A stretch of 64,000 bases of DNA from Clostridia bacterium (GTDB lineage: Bacteria; Bacillota; Clostridia; Christensenellales; Borkfalkiaceae): positions 1 through 64,000 of the forward strand of contig JAFVPE010000018.1 of the NCBI GenBank assembly GCA_017505465.1. The letters are read 5' to 3'. Positions 17,000 to 24,885 of this stretch are shown here, piece by piece. The translations under genes were made by a program, and so were the position numbers. The stretch's first letter is position 1. Every line of letters starts with the position of its first letter. The notes below the pieces were generated by a model. That model was not told where the DNA came from and searched no databases. It saw only the letters and a list, made by a program, of their open reading frames with translations.

Positions 17000-18188
17000 C
17001 GCTCATGCGCGAAATACCGTTCGCTATTATATCATCATTGCGGTTTTGCTGCTTTTTTTGTTCTTTTCCAACGATTTCGGTATGATAGACGTGCAAAAAA
17101 CCGCCATTGTAACGGCGGTGGGTATTGACCGTGTCGACGGAGATTTTTCCGTTACAGCGCAAATTGCCATTCCGCAGTCTTCCACGTCGGGAAAATCCAC
17201 GCAATCGGTACAAATCGTAAGCAAAGGCAAGACAATTGCGGACGCATTTGAGGAAATCAACGCAAAGACGGGATGGTATCCAAAGCTCGTTTTTTGCAAC
17301 TTGATTTTGCTTGGCGAAGAAGCGTGCAAGCAAGACGTTTTCGACGCGCTCGATTACTTTTTACTCGACGAATACCTTTCCGATAACTGTCTTGTCGCCG
17401 CTTGTGACGGGCTTGCCAAGGATATTTTGAATGAGTCGGCTCTCGTCGATCCCACTTCAGGCGTTGCCATCGGCAAGGTGCTTTCCGCACACGCAGAACG
17501 AGTGGGAACGGTACTTCCCAACACCCTTCGAGCTTTCGCTATCGGGTATTTTGGGGATAGCAAAAGCAGTTTTTTACCCATTGTAAAAACCGAACCCCAA
17601 CAAGAAGAAACGGCAGTAAAGCCTGCCGCAAATGCAAACGGAAACAACGGCGGAACACCAAGTGAAACAGACAAAACAAAGCCCGTTTTTAGCGCAAGCG
17701 AAACGGCTCTTTTCGTGGGCGGAAAACGAGTAGGGACTCTCACCTCGGAAGAAACCTTTGCTTATGGCACCGTGCAAAACGAGTTAAAGCTCGCCTTTTA
17801 TACCGTAGCGCTTGACGACGAAAACTGCACCTTGACCATCAAGCAAAATTCTTCCAAAACGGGCTTGAAGGTAGGCAAAGACGGGCGAGCAAGCTTAAAA
17901 ATCCAACTCACGTTGTCTTCGGGAATCGCCGACTATTCCAAAGCCGTTCCGCAAACAGAGCTTGCGGACGCAGGCGACGTACCCAACGGCGTTTTCGCCG
18001 CCGCAGAAAAGAAGCTCGCAGGGGAAATCCACTCCCTTTTTGAAAAAGCCAAAGGATTTGGGTGCGACATCTTCGGTGTAAGGGATATGCTTCTCAAACA
18101 CGGGAACCGCGCGCAAAGGAATTTCGCCGACGGTATTCTAAAAAACACGCAAGCGGAAGTGTCCGTCAAATTCCAAAACGTGCGCTAA
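16992..18188 (+). CDS. gerAC: Spore germination receptor subunit C (GerAC), lacking a lipobox
   Basis: The 398-aa protein begins with a membrane helix (about residues 12-28). The Ger(x)C N-terminal signature follows as DVQKTAIVTAVGIDRVDGDF. A low-complexity Asn/Gly/Thr linker lies around residues 205-235, and the C-terminal domain ends VSVKFQNVR. Family members normally carry a lipobox cysteine at the end of the signal peptide. Here the sequence is FLFFSNDFGMIDVQK with no cysteine at all in the first 90 or so residues, so the protein is probably anchored by the helix itself. An AAAGGAG site precedes the ATG. Confidence 0.9.
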   Translation: MHNAHARNTVRYYIIIAVLLLFLFFSNDFGMIDVQKTAIVTAVGIDRVDGDFSVTAQIAIPQSSTSGKSTQSVQIVSKGKTIADAFEEINAKTGWYPKLVFCNLILLGEEACKQDVFDALDYFLLDEYLSDNCLVAACDGLAKDILNESALVDPTSGVAIGKVLSAHAERVGTVLPNTLRAFAIGYFGDSKSSFLPIVKTEPQQEETAVKPAANANGNNGGTPSETDKTKPVFSASETALFVGGKRVGTLTSEETFAYGTVQNELKLAFYTVALDDENCTLTIKQNSSKTGLKVGKDGRASLKIQLTLSSGIADYSKAVPQTELADAGDVPNGVFAAAEKKLAGEIHSLFEKAKGFGCDIFGVRDMLLKHGNRAQRNFADGILKNTQAEVSVKFQNVR

Positions 18189-18730
18189 CCCCCCATTTCC
18201 TTTTCGTCGTTTGCGAACGCAGGGTTTGGCTCTTTTCCACCATAAAAAGGTGGGATTGGCAGCCAAAAATAGGGTGAAAATTATCCACATTGCTCTTTTG
18301 TCGCCTTTTATCGAACGGTGTCGAAAATACAATTATAAGCACGAACGGAAGGCAATTTTTTTCCGCACAAACGAGAAAAAAGTGGATAACTGTGGATAAA
18401 CAAGGGTTGTCCACCGCATCAATATATAAAATGTGGATAACTTTCCTTGTTTTACTGTTTGCTTTTTCATTTTTCCCTATTTTTTCCAACTATTTGACAA
18501 AATTCGCTATATTTTCGGTGGATAAACACGGCGAACTCCCTTTAAAAATCATACGAATATATGTTCGTGGCGGTGGATAACTTTTTAATTTTCGTAAAAA
18601 GTGGATAAATATGCTCGATTTTCACACAAAAAAGATGAAAAATGTCCGTTTTATCCACAAACAAACGTTCTTTTCCGCACGACGTAAAAAACTTATCCAC
18701 ATTTATCCACAACGGCTTTTTTGCATAAAA
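18189..18730. other. DnaA-box cluster (intergenic, no gene)
   Basis: This non-coding stretch holds about ten sites matching TTATCCACA or its complement. Perfect ones start at 18281, 18391, 18432, 18651, 18693 and 18703. One-mismatch ones start at 18381, 18517, 18572 and 18600, and a weaker one at 18407. Boxes occur on both strands, and two pairs are in direct repeat at 10-bp spacing (18381/18391 and 18693/18703). A short AT-rich run, AATATATAAAATG, lies among them. It could be part of a bipartite origin or a DnaA-titrating locus. Confidence 0.85.
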
Positions 18731-18731
18731 T

Positions 18732-18761
18732 AAAACACGGTGCATAAAACACCGTGTTTTT
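18732..18761 (-). terminator. Terminator of the CvpA-family gene
   Basis: AAAACACGGTG and CACCGTGTTTT form the stem. The T-tail is present on the plus strand too, so it may be bidirectional. Confidence 0.75.
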
Positions 18762-18774
18762 CGCTTGTTTTTTC

Positions 18775-19500
18775 TTATATAAATAGGCCGATAAGCCAAA
18801 TAATCGGGTTGTGGTTGTACAACAAGCCGACCACTGCGCTATTGTTGAGATACGCCGCCAAGGTATCGGACGGAATCAAGGTCAAAATAGAAATGATACC
18901 GCTTATAAGCAAAATCCCTTCCGTAAGCCCGACGAGCATTCCGAGAAAGGCGTCTATTCCTCTAAGAAGGCTAATTCGTTTGATGACTGCGCCAAGCCCC
19001 TTTCTCAAAAGCAAGAATAAAAGCTTTACAATAAGGAAAATCAACACGCCGATGATGAGCATACAAACGAGCCGCGCCGAAACGCCGCCAAGCACCATAG
19101 CCACCGTGGTATCCGCAGGGAAATTCCCTTTTCCGAACCATTTTACGGCAAGATTCACTAAGATTGCCGATAAATCCTTGTTTGCAAGCGCCGCATCCAT
19201 ACCTTCGGAGCTTATAAGCATATCAAAGCCGTTTATTTTTGAAAAAGCGCCCGTAAAAAGCTTATCAAACCACCCTTGCAAGCCGAACAAACCGCCCGTG
19301 ATACTTAAAAGGAGTTTGGAAAATAACACCGCTGTGATGATCGCCGCCGTCGTGGAAATCAACCCAAAAAAGCACTCCACAAAACCCCGTTTTGCACATA
19401 CGAATACAAACAAAAGCAAGACGACGATAAGTACAACGTCTATCAAATAATTCGTCCAATGCGCCGCACAAAGATTATTCAAAAACGAGCCAATTTGCAT
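18775..19500 (-). CDS. CvpA-family membrane protein
   Basis: The 241-aa protein has four to five hydrophobic helices. The CvpA signature is at the N terminus (YLIDVVLIVVLLLFVFVCAK and RGFVECFFGLISTTAA), and the C-terminal half includes RGIDAFLGMLVGLTEGILL, typical of CvpA proteins. The family is linked to colicin V export and envelope or biofilm functions in proteobacteria; its role in sporeformers is unclear. ATG at 19500 is chosen because AAAGGAGG lies 8 nt upstream, whereas a GTG 9 nt earlier falls within that site. It is divergent from yyaC. Confidence 0.85.
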   Translation of the reverse strand: MQIGSFLNNLCAAHWTNYLIDVVLIVVLLLFVFVCAKRGFVECFFGLISTTAAIITAVLFSKLLLSITGGLFGLQGWFDKLFTGAFSKINGFDMLISSEGMDAALANKDLSAILVNLAVKWFGKGNFPADTTVAMVLGGVSARLVCMLIIGVLIFLIVKLLFLLLRKGLGAVIKRISLLRGIDAFLGMLVGLTEGILLISGIISILTLIPSDTLAAYLNNSAVVGLLYNHNPIIWLIGLFI

Positions 19501-19650
19501 TTTCGCCACCTCCTTTTATATATTTCGCTTTTCCGTCCTCATTATACCATATAAAAGTGTTTTTTTCAAGGGGATTTTTGTGAAAATTTTCCGTATAAAA
19601 GACTTTTTTTGGGGAATAATCAAAAAGATATTTTTTTAGGGGACAAGCGC

Positions 19651-20292
19651 ATGGAATATTCCTTTCATATTTATAATAAACTTGCGGCAGACGGTGTTAC
19701 CATGTCCGCAGATAGACTTTTACACACCGATTTTTTGCGGAAAAATAACAAAATGAAGGGGGCAGGTACGGATTCAATCCCACTTCTTAGCGAAAAAGAA
19801 GCTTGGGCGATAGAAAAACCGCCCGTAATTGTTTGCGTAGGGAGCGACCTTGCCATCGGGGACAGTTTAGGCCCTATCACGGGCTCTATGCTCAAATATA
19901 AAACGCAGGGCTTGGACGTATTTTTGTACGGAACGCTCGCCGCCCCCGTTACAGCGAAGGAAATTCCGTATATGCACACTTTTTTAAAGGAAACGCATGC
20001 AGGCAGTCAAGTGCTTGCGATTGACGCCGCCGTAGGCGATAAGGGGGATATCGGGCTTATTCGAGTGCAGGATTCCCCCCTTCTTCCCGGCGCAGGCGCA
20101 AATAAGAAGCTCGGCGCTATCGGCGACGTTTCAGTGATGGGGATCGTAGCGGAAAAATCCCTTTCCAATTACGGGCTTTTAAACACCACTCGTTTGAACT
20201 TAGTTTACACGATGTCGGAAATTATATCCGAATCGATCGCGGCGCTTTTGTGGGAGCGGTGCAGTCGAAAAAAAGACAGAAAAAACGCTTGA
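19651..20292 (+). CDS. yyaC: YyaC-family spore protein (GPR-like hydrogenase-maturation fold)
   Basis: From MEYSFHIYNK the protein is 213 aa. The DUF1256/YyaC core is clear: PPVIVCVGSDLAIGDSLGPI, then VFLYGTLAAPVTAKEI, VLAIDAAVGDKGDIGLI and SPLLPGAGANKKLGAIGDVS. Family members are sporulation proteins related to the germination protease GPR. A copy of the dispersed short element (19758-19777) is read through in frame as MKGAGTDS, inside the N-terminal linker before the conserved core. The AGGGGA site supports the start; the longer frame has none. The promoter of queT overlaps its stop codon. Confidence 0.88.
   Translation: MEYSFHIYNKLAADGVTMSADRLLHTDFLRKNNKMKGAGTDSIPLLSEKEAWAIEKPPVIVCVGSDLAIGDSLGPITGSMLKYKTQGLDVFLYGTLAAPVTAKEIPYMHTFLKETHAGSQVLAIDAAVGDKGDIGLIRVQDSPLLPGAGANKKLGAIGDVSVMGIVAEKSLSNYGLLNTTRLNLVYTMSEIISESIAALLWERCSRKKDRKNA
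19758..19777 (-). repeat. Dispersed short element, CCTGCCCCC type, inside yyaC
   Basis: Plus-strand GGGGGCAGGTACGGATTCAA, coding GAGTDS in the linker before the conserved core. Confidence 0.7.
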
Positions 20293-20317
20293 CAGAGCGA
20301 AAATTGCGCGCTATACT
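20289..20317 (+). promoter_or_regulatory. Promoter of queT
   Basis: TTGACA, 17-bp spacer, TATACT. The -35 box overlaps the yyaC stop codon. Confidence 0.8.
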
Positions 20318-20340
20318 ATAGAGGAATAATAAGCGTCGAA

Positions 20341-20384
20341 AAGGAAGGTTTTCGGTAAACACTTCCGCTTAAAAAAACCGAGGT
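20341..20384 (+). promoter_or_regulatory. preQ1-class-I-like riboswitch overlapping the queT ribosome site
   Basis: GGAAG (20343-20347) pairs with CTTCC (20362-20366). The loop contains GGTT and a TCGGT (20352-20356) that can pair with ACCGA (20377-20381) after an A-rich tail. This gives the H-type pseudoknot of preQ1-I aptamers. The ACCGA overlaps the GAGG ribosome site 8 nt before the queT ATG, so ligand binding would hide it. The downstream gene is a queuosine-precursor transporter, which fits the ligand. Recognised by eye, not by a covariance search. Confidence 0.75.
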
Positions 20385-20392
20385 ACAATCGA

Positions 20393-20926
20393 ATGAAGTT
20401 TCTAACGACCAAACGCCTTTGCCGCGCGGGTGTAATCGCCGCGCTGTACGTGGCGCTGACGTACGCATTTGCACCTCTCGCTTTCGGACCTTTTCAAATC
20501 CGACCTGCAGAGGCGCTTTGTATTTTAGCGCTGATTTATCCCGAAGCAATCCCTGCTTTATACATCGGGTGTATGCTTTCCAATTTACAATCCGCATATC
20601 TTGTTTACGACGTTTTTATCGGCTCGCTTGCGACGTTGCTTGCGGCGACGGGAACGTATTTAATCGGCAGATTTATACGAAATACTCCGTTAAAGATTAT
20701 CTTGGGCGGATTTTTCCCCGTTGTATTGAATGCGTTTATCATTCCGTTGATTATCGTATTTTTATGTGACGGCGGATTAGAGGGAAAATCGCTCACCGTT
20801 TCATATTTTACCTTTGTAGGCTCGCTTGCGTTGACGGAATCGGTGTGGGTTTACGGCTTGGGAACACCCTTATATCTTGCATTTTTGCGAATGCGAAAAA
20901 AGGGCATTCGAATCCTACAAGATTAA
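20393..20926 (+). CDS. queT: QueT-family queuosine precursor transporter
   Basis: The 177-aa protein has about five membrane helices and QueT-family features: RAGVIAALYVALTYAFAPLAFG and FQIRPAEALCILALIYPEAIP. In this family it acts as the S component of an ECF-type transporter that imports preQ1 or a related base. The ECF ATPases are not in the window. Regulation by the preQ1-like leader immediately upstream is strongly suggested. It has its own promoter and a terminator shared with the convergent XRE gene. Confidence 0.9.
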   Translation: MKFLTTKRLCRAGVIAALYVALTYAFAPLAFGPFQIRPAEALCILALIYPEAIPALYIGCMLSNLQSAYLVYDVFIGSLATLLAATGTYLIGRFIRNTPLKIILGGFFPVVLNAFIIPLIIVFLCDGGLEGKSLTVSYFTFVGSLALTESVWVYGLGTPLYLAFLRMRKKGIRILQD

Positions 20927-20983
20927 ACAAGCTCTACTTGCGTACCACACCATAAACGTATATACAATAATTTGTTAATTTAC

Positions 20984-21018
20984 AAAAAGGTGCAGAAGTT
21001 TTTCTTCTGCACCTTTTT
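20984..21018. terminator. Bidirectional terminator between queT and an XRE gene
   Basis: AAAAAGGTGCAGAAG and CTTCTGCACCTTTTT form a perfect 15-bp stem. Confidence 0.9.
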
Positions 21019-21337
21019 ATAATTCTTCTTTTGGTAATTCCATCAACATGATTAAATCCCTTATAATTCGAAAATCTCTTTCGTTAAGATTTCGAAGTTT
21101 TTCTACTACCGTTTGGTATTCTCCTCTGGGTATGTCTCCGTCTATTAATTCACGAGGGGATATTTTTAATACATCACAAATTAAAAAATAATCTTTCATT
21201 TTTAATTCCGTTATTCCTCGCTCTATAACAGAAACTTGCTGTCCCGTTATACCAATCGCATTTCCTACCTCTCGCAAAGAAATTCCTTTTCTTTTTCTTG
21301 TTTTTCTCAACTCTTGTAAAAAAAAATTGTAATCCAT
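21017..21337 (-). CDS. XRE-family regulator, left member of a divergent pair
   Basis: The 106-aa protein has an N-terminal HTH_3 domain (about residues 5-65). The helix-turn-helix is REVGNAIGITGQQVSVIERG, followed by YFLICDVLKISPRELIDGD. A 40-residue C-terminal extension ends LMELPKEEL. It is transcribed divergently from another HTH gene. A perfect 15-bp palindrome sits between the -35 and -10 boxes of its own promoter, so autorepression is likely. There is no toxin or phage gene nearby. Confidence 0.85.
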   Translation of the reverse strand: MDYNFFLQELRKTRKRKGISLREVGNAIGITGQQVSVIERGITELKMKDYFLICDVLKISPRELIDGDIPRGEYQTVVEKLRNLNERDFRIIRDLIMLMELPKEEL

Positions 21338-21364
21338 AATAAATTCCTATCCTTTGTATTTTTA

Positions 21365-21395
21365 TTATAATACAAGCATTGCTTGTAAGTCAAGA
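21365..21395 (-). promoter_or_regulatory. Promoter of the 21017-21337 XRE gene with embedded operator
   Basis: On the minus strand: TTGACT, 18-bp spacer, TATAAT. The spacer contains the palindrome ACAAGCATTGCTTGT (21372-21386). Confidence 0.75.
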
Positions 21396-21399
21396 ATAA

Positions 21400-21418
21400 A
21401 TACAAGTGTTACGTGTAT
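21400..21418. promoter_or_regulatory. Second candidate operator of the divergent XRE pair
   Basis: ATACAAG-N5-CGTGTAT is an imperfect dyad related to the 21372-21386 palindrome. It lies 26 bp before the plus-strand HTH gene. Confidence 0.55.
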
Positions 21419-21443
21419 TATTTAAAAAAGGGGTGATTTATTT

Positions 21444-21668
21444 ATGGTTACAATATTAGATATTTCTAAAAAGCTGACTGAAGCAATCAATCAAAGCGGA
21501 TTAACACAAAAAGAAATCGCACAAAAAATCGGGGTAAAGCAACAGCAAATTTCAAGCTATGTACACAATAAAAATTTGCCTGCGTTAGACACCCTTTCTC
21601 GTCTTTGCACGGTTTTAGATTTAGATGCGAATGATATTTTATGTGTTGAACGGCCAAAACAGTACTAA
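21444..21668 (+). CDS. Minimal XRE-family regulator, right member of the pair
   Basis: The 74-aa protein is essentially one HTH_3 domain. It has QSGLTQKEIAQKIGVKQQQI as the first helices and recognition helix, and ends DLDANDILCVERPKQY. An AGGGGTG site precedes the ATG. Together with the divergent gene it may form a two-repressor switch acting on the shared 106-bp region. Two hairpins follow (21767-21787 and 21794-21812). Confidence 0.85.
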   Translation: MVTILDISKKLTEAINQSGLTQKEIAQKIGVKQQQISSYVHNKNLPALDTLSRLCTVLDLDANDILCVERPKQY

Positions 21669-21766
21669 TTTTACCATGAAGTTGGTCAACGCCTACGGCG
21701 TAAATTACGCAAAACTGCGTTTTGCTTGGGTTGGGTATTACTTTCTATAGATTCTGTCTATACCCG

Positions 21767-21812
21767 TTAAGGGTTTCTTGCCCTTAAAACTAGCAAGGGT
21801 GTTACACCCTTG
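21767..21812 (+). repeat. Two consecutive small hairpins downstream of the HTH gene
   Basis: TTAAGGG-N7-CCCTTAA at 21767-21787 and CAAGGGTG-TTA-CACCCTTG at 21794-21812. Neither has a clear U-tail. They could be a weak terminator or the remains of a mobile element. Confidence 0.5.
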
Positions 21813-21829
21813 ACCTTTACTATAATAGA

Positions 21830-21861
21830 AAAACTCCGTACGGAAAACCGTACGGAGTTTT
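21830..21861 (-). terminator. Terminator of the rpmH-rnpA-yidD-yidC-jag cluster
   Basis: AAAACTCCGTACGG and CCGTACGGAGTTTT form a 14-bp stem around AAAA. Confidence 0.88.
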
Positions 21862-21865
21862 GTTT

Positions 21866-22780
21866 TTACTTATCTTCGCTGTTGCCGCTGTTACCAAGGA
21901 AAATACCGAAGAAATCGTTATTTGCCTTCATCGTCGTACCGCCGCCGTTACCCGACGAAGGCTTTCTGTCACGGTTGAAGGGCTTCTTGTTAAAACCGCC
22001 GCTCTTGCCGCCACGGTTACCGTAGCCACGGCCGCGATCATTGCCTCTGCGGTCTCTGCCGCCGCGATTTCTATCTCTTCTGTCGCGTTCGTTTCTTGCG
22101 GGAATTGCAGGAGCGTCCGCATCTTCAAGGTTGTCGGGAATAATCACAATGTAACGGTTAGGCTCTTTACCTTCACTTACAGTCGAAACGCCTTCACGTT
22201 CGGAAAGTGCCGCGTGAATAATTCTTCTTTCATAGGGGTTCATCGGTTCAAGCTTAATCTTCTTCCCAAGACGGATTGCCTTTTGCGCAAGATTTTCCGA
22301 AAGTTTGTTAAGCGTTGCTTCACGATTTTCACGATAATTTTCGCAGTCAACCACAACACGCTTATACTCATCTCTGCCCGTGTTTGCAACCGCGCCTGCA
22401 AGCGTTTGGATTGCGTCGAGCATTGCGCCGTGCTTACCGATGATCGATGTCGTGTTCGCCGCCGTTACGTTAATTTCAACCTTTTCGCCTTCCGCAACAA
22501 GCTCCGTGCTTGCGGTGATATTCAAAAGCTTGAATAAGCCTTCCAAAAATTCAACCGTTCTTTCGCCGTCCGTTGCGCCGCTTGCTTGAACGGGAGCTTC
22601 CGTAGATTCTTCCGTTTCCTTCACGCCGATTTCCACGCGCGCCTTAATGGAACCAAACAACTTTCTTTTCCCTTCTTCAAGAACGCGAATTTCTACTTCT
22701 TCTCGTTCCACACCAAGCTCTTTCAAGCCCTTTTCAACGGCGTCGTCAACCGTCTTGCCCGTAAATTCCGTGTATTTCAT
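21866..22780 (-). CDS. jag: KhpB/Jag RNA-binding protein with Arg-Gly-rich tail
   Basis: The 304-aa protein has the Jag N-terminal domain (residues 1-50, EFTGKTVDDAVEKGLKELG), then a KH domain with SIIGKHGAMLDAIQ, then an R3H domain around LEPMNPYERRIIHAAL. Residues about 228-280 form a tail rich in RDRR, RGG and GRGYGNRGG runs, which resembles RGG-type RNA-binding disorder and is not part of the usual short Jag C terminus. KhpB proteins bind RNA with KhpA and affect cell elongation and sporulation. It is the last gene of the yidC cluster, in the conserved position. Confidence 0.95.
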   Translation of the reverse strand: MKYTEFTGKTVDDAVEKGLKELGVEREEVEIRVLEEGKRKLFGSIKARVEIGVKETEESTEAPVQASGATDGERTVEFLEGLFKLLNITASTELVAEGEKVEINVTAANTTSIIGKHGAMLDAIQTLAGAVANTGRDEYKRVVVDCENYRENREATLNKLSENLAQKAIRLGKKIKLEPMNPYERRIIHAALSEREGVSTVSEGKEPNRYIVIIPDNLEDADAPAIPARNERDRRDRNRGGRDRRGNDRGRGYGNRGGKSGGFNKKPFNRDRKPSSGNGGGTTMKANNDFFGIFLGNSGNSEDK

Positions 22781-22836
22781 TTTATACTCCTCGCCCCCAA
22801 GGGTGATTTTAAATAGGGGGCTTCATAATTCTCTCG

Positions 22837-24480
22837 TTATTTCTTCTTTTTGTTCGCTTTGTCTGCGTCGTAAGCTTTTACTTTTTTAACTTTTCCGTTC
22901 GTTGCCGCCGCTCTGCCTGCAAAACGTCTGTTGTATTTTTCAAGCTCTGCTTTTTCCGCTTTCTTTTCCAAAGATTTGTCTACAAGTTTATTGATAATAA
23001 GCGTGGAAAGCAGCGAGAATACGTTACTAATAATCAAGTAGATAGAGAACGCCGAGCTATACATGAACGAGAATACCGCAAACATACCCGTCATAACAAC
23101 CATCATAATCTTTTGTTGACCTGCGCCCTGTCCGTCTACTGTCGAATACTTTTGTTGTTCCTTTTGCGAACGCATGGAAACGAACTGTTGTAACAAGATC
23201 GTACCAATCGAAAGAGCGATAAGCACGAAATAACCGTTCATATCCTTCTTTTCAGCAGCAAGCTCTTCGGTGATCGTCGCATACCCGTCCTTCGTGTAGG
23301 CAGGGATACCCTTTACTTTGGATTCACTATTGCACGAGCAGGATCTTCTCTCTACAATGGAGCTGCTGAATTCTTTATATCCAAGAACGGGGTGTTTATA
23401 AACTGCGTCCGTAACCCAAATATTCTTAATCCAGAAGAAGTCGGTATCATTCTTAACCTTCTTGTCGTAGGTAACCTTAACAGCTCTTTGCGCGCCTTCC
23501 ACGAAATATTCGCGCACCGCTGCATTCGAGCGTTCCTTTTCAATCTTCACTTTTCGCGCTTCAAGCTCCGCTTTTGCTTCCGCAGTCAGAGTTTCCGCTT
23601 TCAACTCTTCGTTGATTTGATCGATTTCGCTTTGTCTGCTCGTATATTCCGCGTAACTGTAAATTTCTTTCTCTAATTCTTTGTCGGAAAGTACTTGATC
23701 TGCATCGATGAAATAAGATTTATTCTTTGCTTTCTTAATAAGCTCCGAAATTTTCGCAAACGTTACCTTTTCTTCGTCTACCTTATACGAAATCACACCT
23801 GCGTTATCTATGGTAACGATTTCGCCTGCATTCATATCCGCAGCGTAAAGGTAGGTGTAATAGAAATACTTTTTCTCGTCGCCTTGCTTAGAATAATCGG
23901 CGGTTTTTACGGTATATTTTACCGTGCCCGTGGGCTTGTACGTCGTTACACCGTTTTCGTCTTGAACGGATTCCGTTTCGATATAATAGGTAAGATTATC
24001 TTCGTTAAGCTCCGCAATATTCACTTCTAACGTTTGGTTGTACGATTTTACAAGCGTATTATAGTTTTCCAAATTAGAATAAGACGAGAAGGAGTTAAAC
24101 GAGCCGATTGCCACGAAGAATATAACCATGGAAACGATCATAGGCAAGCACGAAGAGAACATAGACATACCGTTCTTCTTGTACATTTCCATGACTTTTT
24201 GGTTGTACATATCTTTATCGTTGGCATACTGCTTTTGCAGTTTTTCCATCTCTTCTTGGTTTTCCTTCATCTTTTGATTCTGCTTACGCATACTGATTCT
24301 TTGGAAAACGTCTAAGGGTAAAACGACAAGCTTCAAGATAAGGGAAAACAAAATAATACCCACGCCCACGCCTGTTGCGCCGACGAGAATACCGATGAAT
24401 TTACCGATGAAATCGAGGTCGATCTCGTGTAATTTTTCAAAATACGGAAGGGTTACTTCCAAAAGGTTAAATAATTCCAT
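22837..24480 (-). CDS. yidC: YidC/Oxa1-type membrane insertase with a large extracytoplasmic insertion
   Basis: The 547-aa protein has the YidC core: a first helix GVGVGIILFSLILKLVVLPL, then a basic coiled cytoplasmic loop (residues 65-104) and a second helix near 112-126. After it comes an insertion of about 280 residues (131-410), rich in charged residues. Helices resume at YFVLIALSIGTILLQQF. Firmicutes YidC proteins are normally about 260 aa. The position of the hydrophilic-groove arginine of YidC/SpoIIIJ appears to be Lys50. The C terminus is strongly basic, as in ribosome-binding YidC2-type proteins. No lipobox is seen. Confidence 0.92.
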   Translation of the reverse strand: MELFNLLEVTLPYFEKLHEIDLDFIGKFIGILVGATGVGVGIILFSLILKLVVLPLDVFQRISMRKQNQKMKENQEEMEKLQKQYANDKDMYNQKVMEMYKKNGMSMFSSCLPMIVSMVIFFVAIGSFNSFSSYSNLENYNTLVKSYNQTLEVNIAELNEDNLTYYIETESVQDENGVTTYKPTGTVKYTVKTADYSKQGDEKKYFYYTYLYAADMNAGEIVTIDNAGVISYKVDEEKVTFAKISELIKKAKNKSYFIDADQVLSDKELEKEIYSYAEYTSRQSEIDQINEELKAETLTAEAKAELEARKVKIEKERSNAAVREYFVEGAQRAVKVTYDKKVKNDTDFFWIKNIWVTDAVYKHPVLGYKEFSSSIVERRSCSCNSESKVKGIPAYTKDGYATITEELAAEKKDMNGYFVLIALSIGTILLQQFVSMRSQKEQQKYSTVDGQGAGQQKIMMVVMTGMFAVFSFMYSSAFSIYLIISNVFSLLSTLIINKLVDKSLEKKAEKAELEKYNRRFAGRAAATNGKVKKVKAYDADKANKKKK

Positions 24481-24549
24481 CGTTTACCTTATGCGGAATG
24501 ACCGCGTTTCTTTTTTTGTTACTTTTTTTGCGGATATCCGCATTTTTTC

Positions 24550-24885
24550 TCACATGAGCCATTTTCTCTTATAAAAAGATAAGGGAGCAGGATCGTAACC
24601 GCCTTTCGAGAAGGGGTTGCAACGCAAAATTCTCCACGCGCCGAGTAAAATACCAAGCAGGACGCCTTGATTATTGATACACTCCATCGTGTACTGCGAA
24701 CAAGTGGGATAATACAGGCAGGTATGGCGTGAGATATACTTTTGGTAAAAACGGATCAATCGCATACATATCGTTTTTCCGATATTGAGAATCGGATTGA
24801 ATACCGTTTTTTTTAGATATAGAAAATTTTCCTTAAAAAGGGCAGAATAACTCCATTTTAAAGGCTTTCTTTTTCGATTATCCAT
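24550..24885 (-). CDS. yidD: YidD membrane protein insertion efficiency factor
   Basis: The 111-aa protein contains the YidD core LIRFYQKYISRHTCLYYPTC, then SQYTMECI and CNPFSKGGYDPAP, with the family cysteines. About 40 extra N-terminal residues precede it. The start overlaps the end of rnpA by 28 bp, so translation is probably coupled. It acts at the inner membrane near YidC. Confidence 0.94.
   Translation of the reverse strand: MDNRKRKPLKWSYSALFKENFLYLKKTVFNPILNIGKTICMRLIRFYQKYISRHTCLYYPTCSQYTMECINNQGVLLGILLGAWRILRCNPFSKGGYDPAPLSFYKRKWLM

Noticed and set aside
21017..21668. The divergent HTH pair as a prophage immunity region
   Set aside because: No integrase, excisionase, structural or lysis genes flank it; the neighbours are queT and jag.
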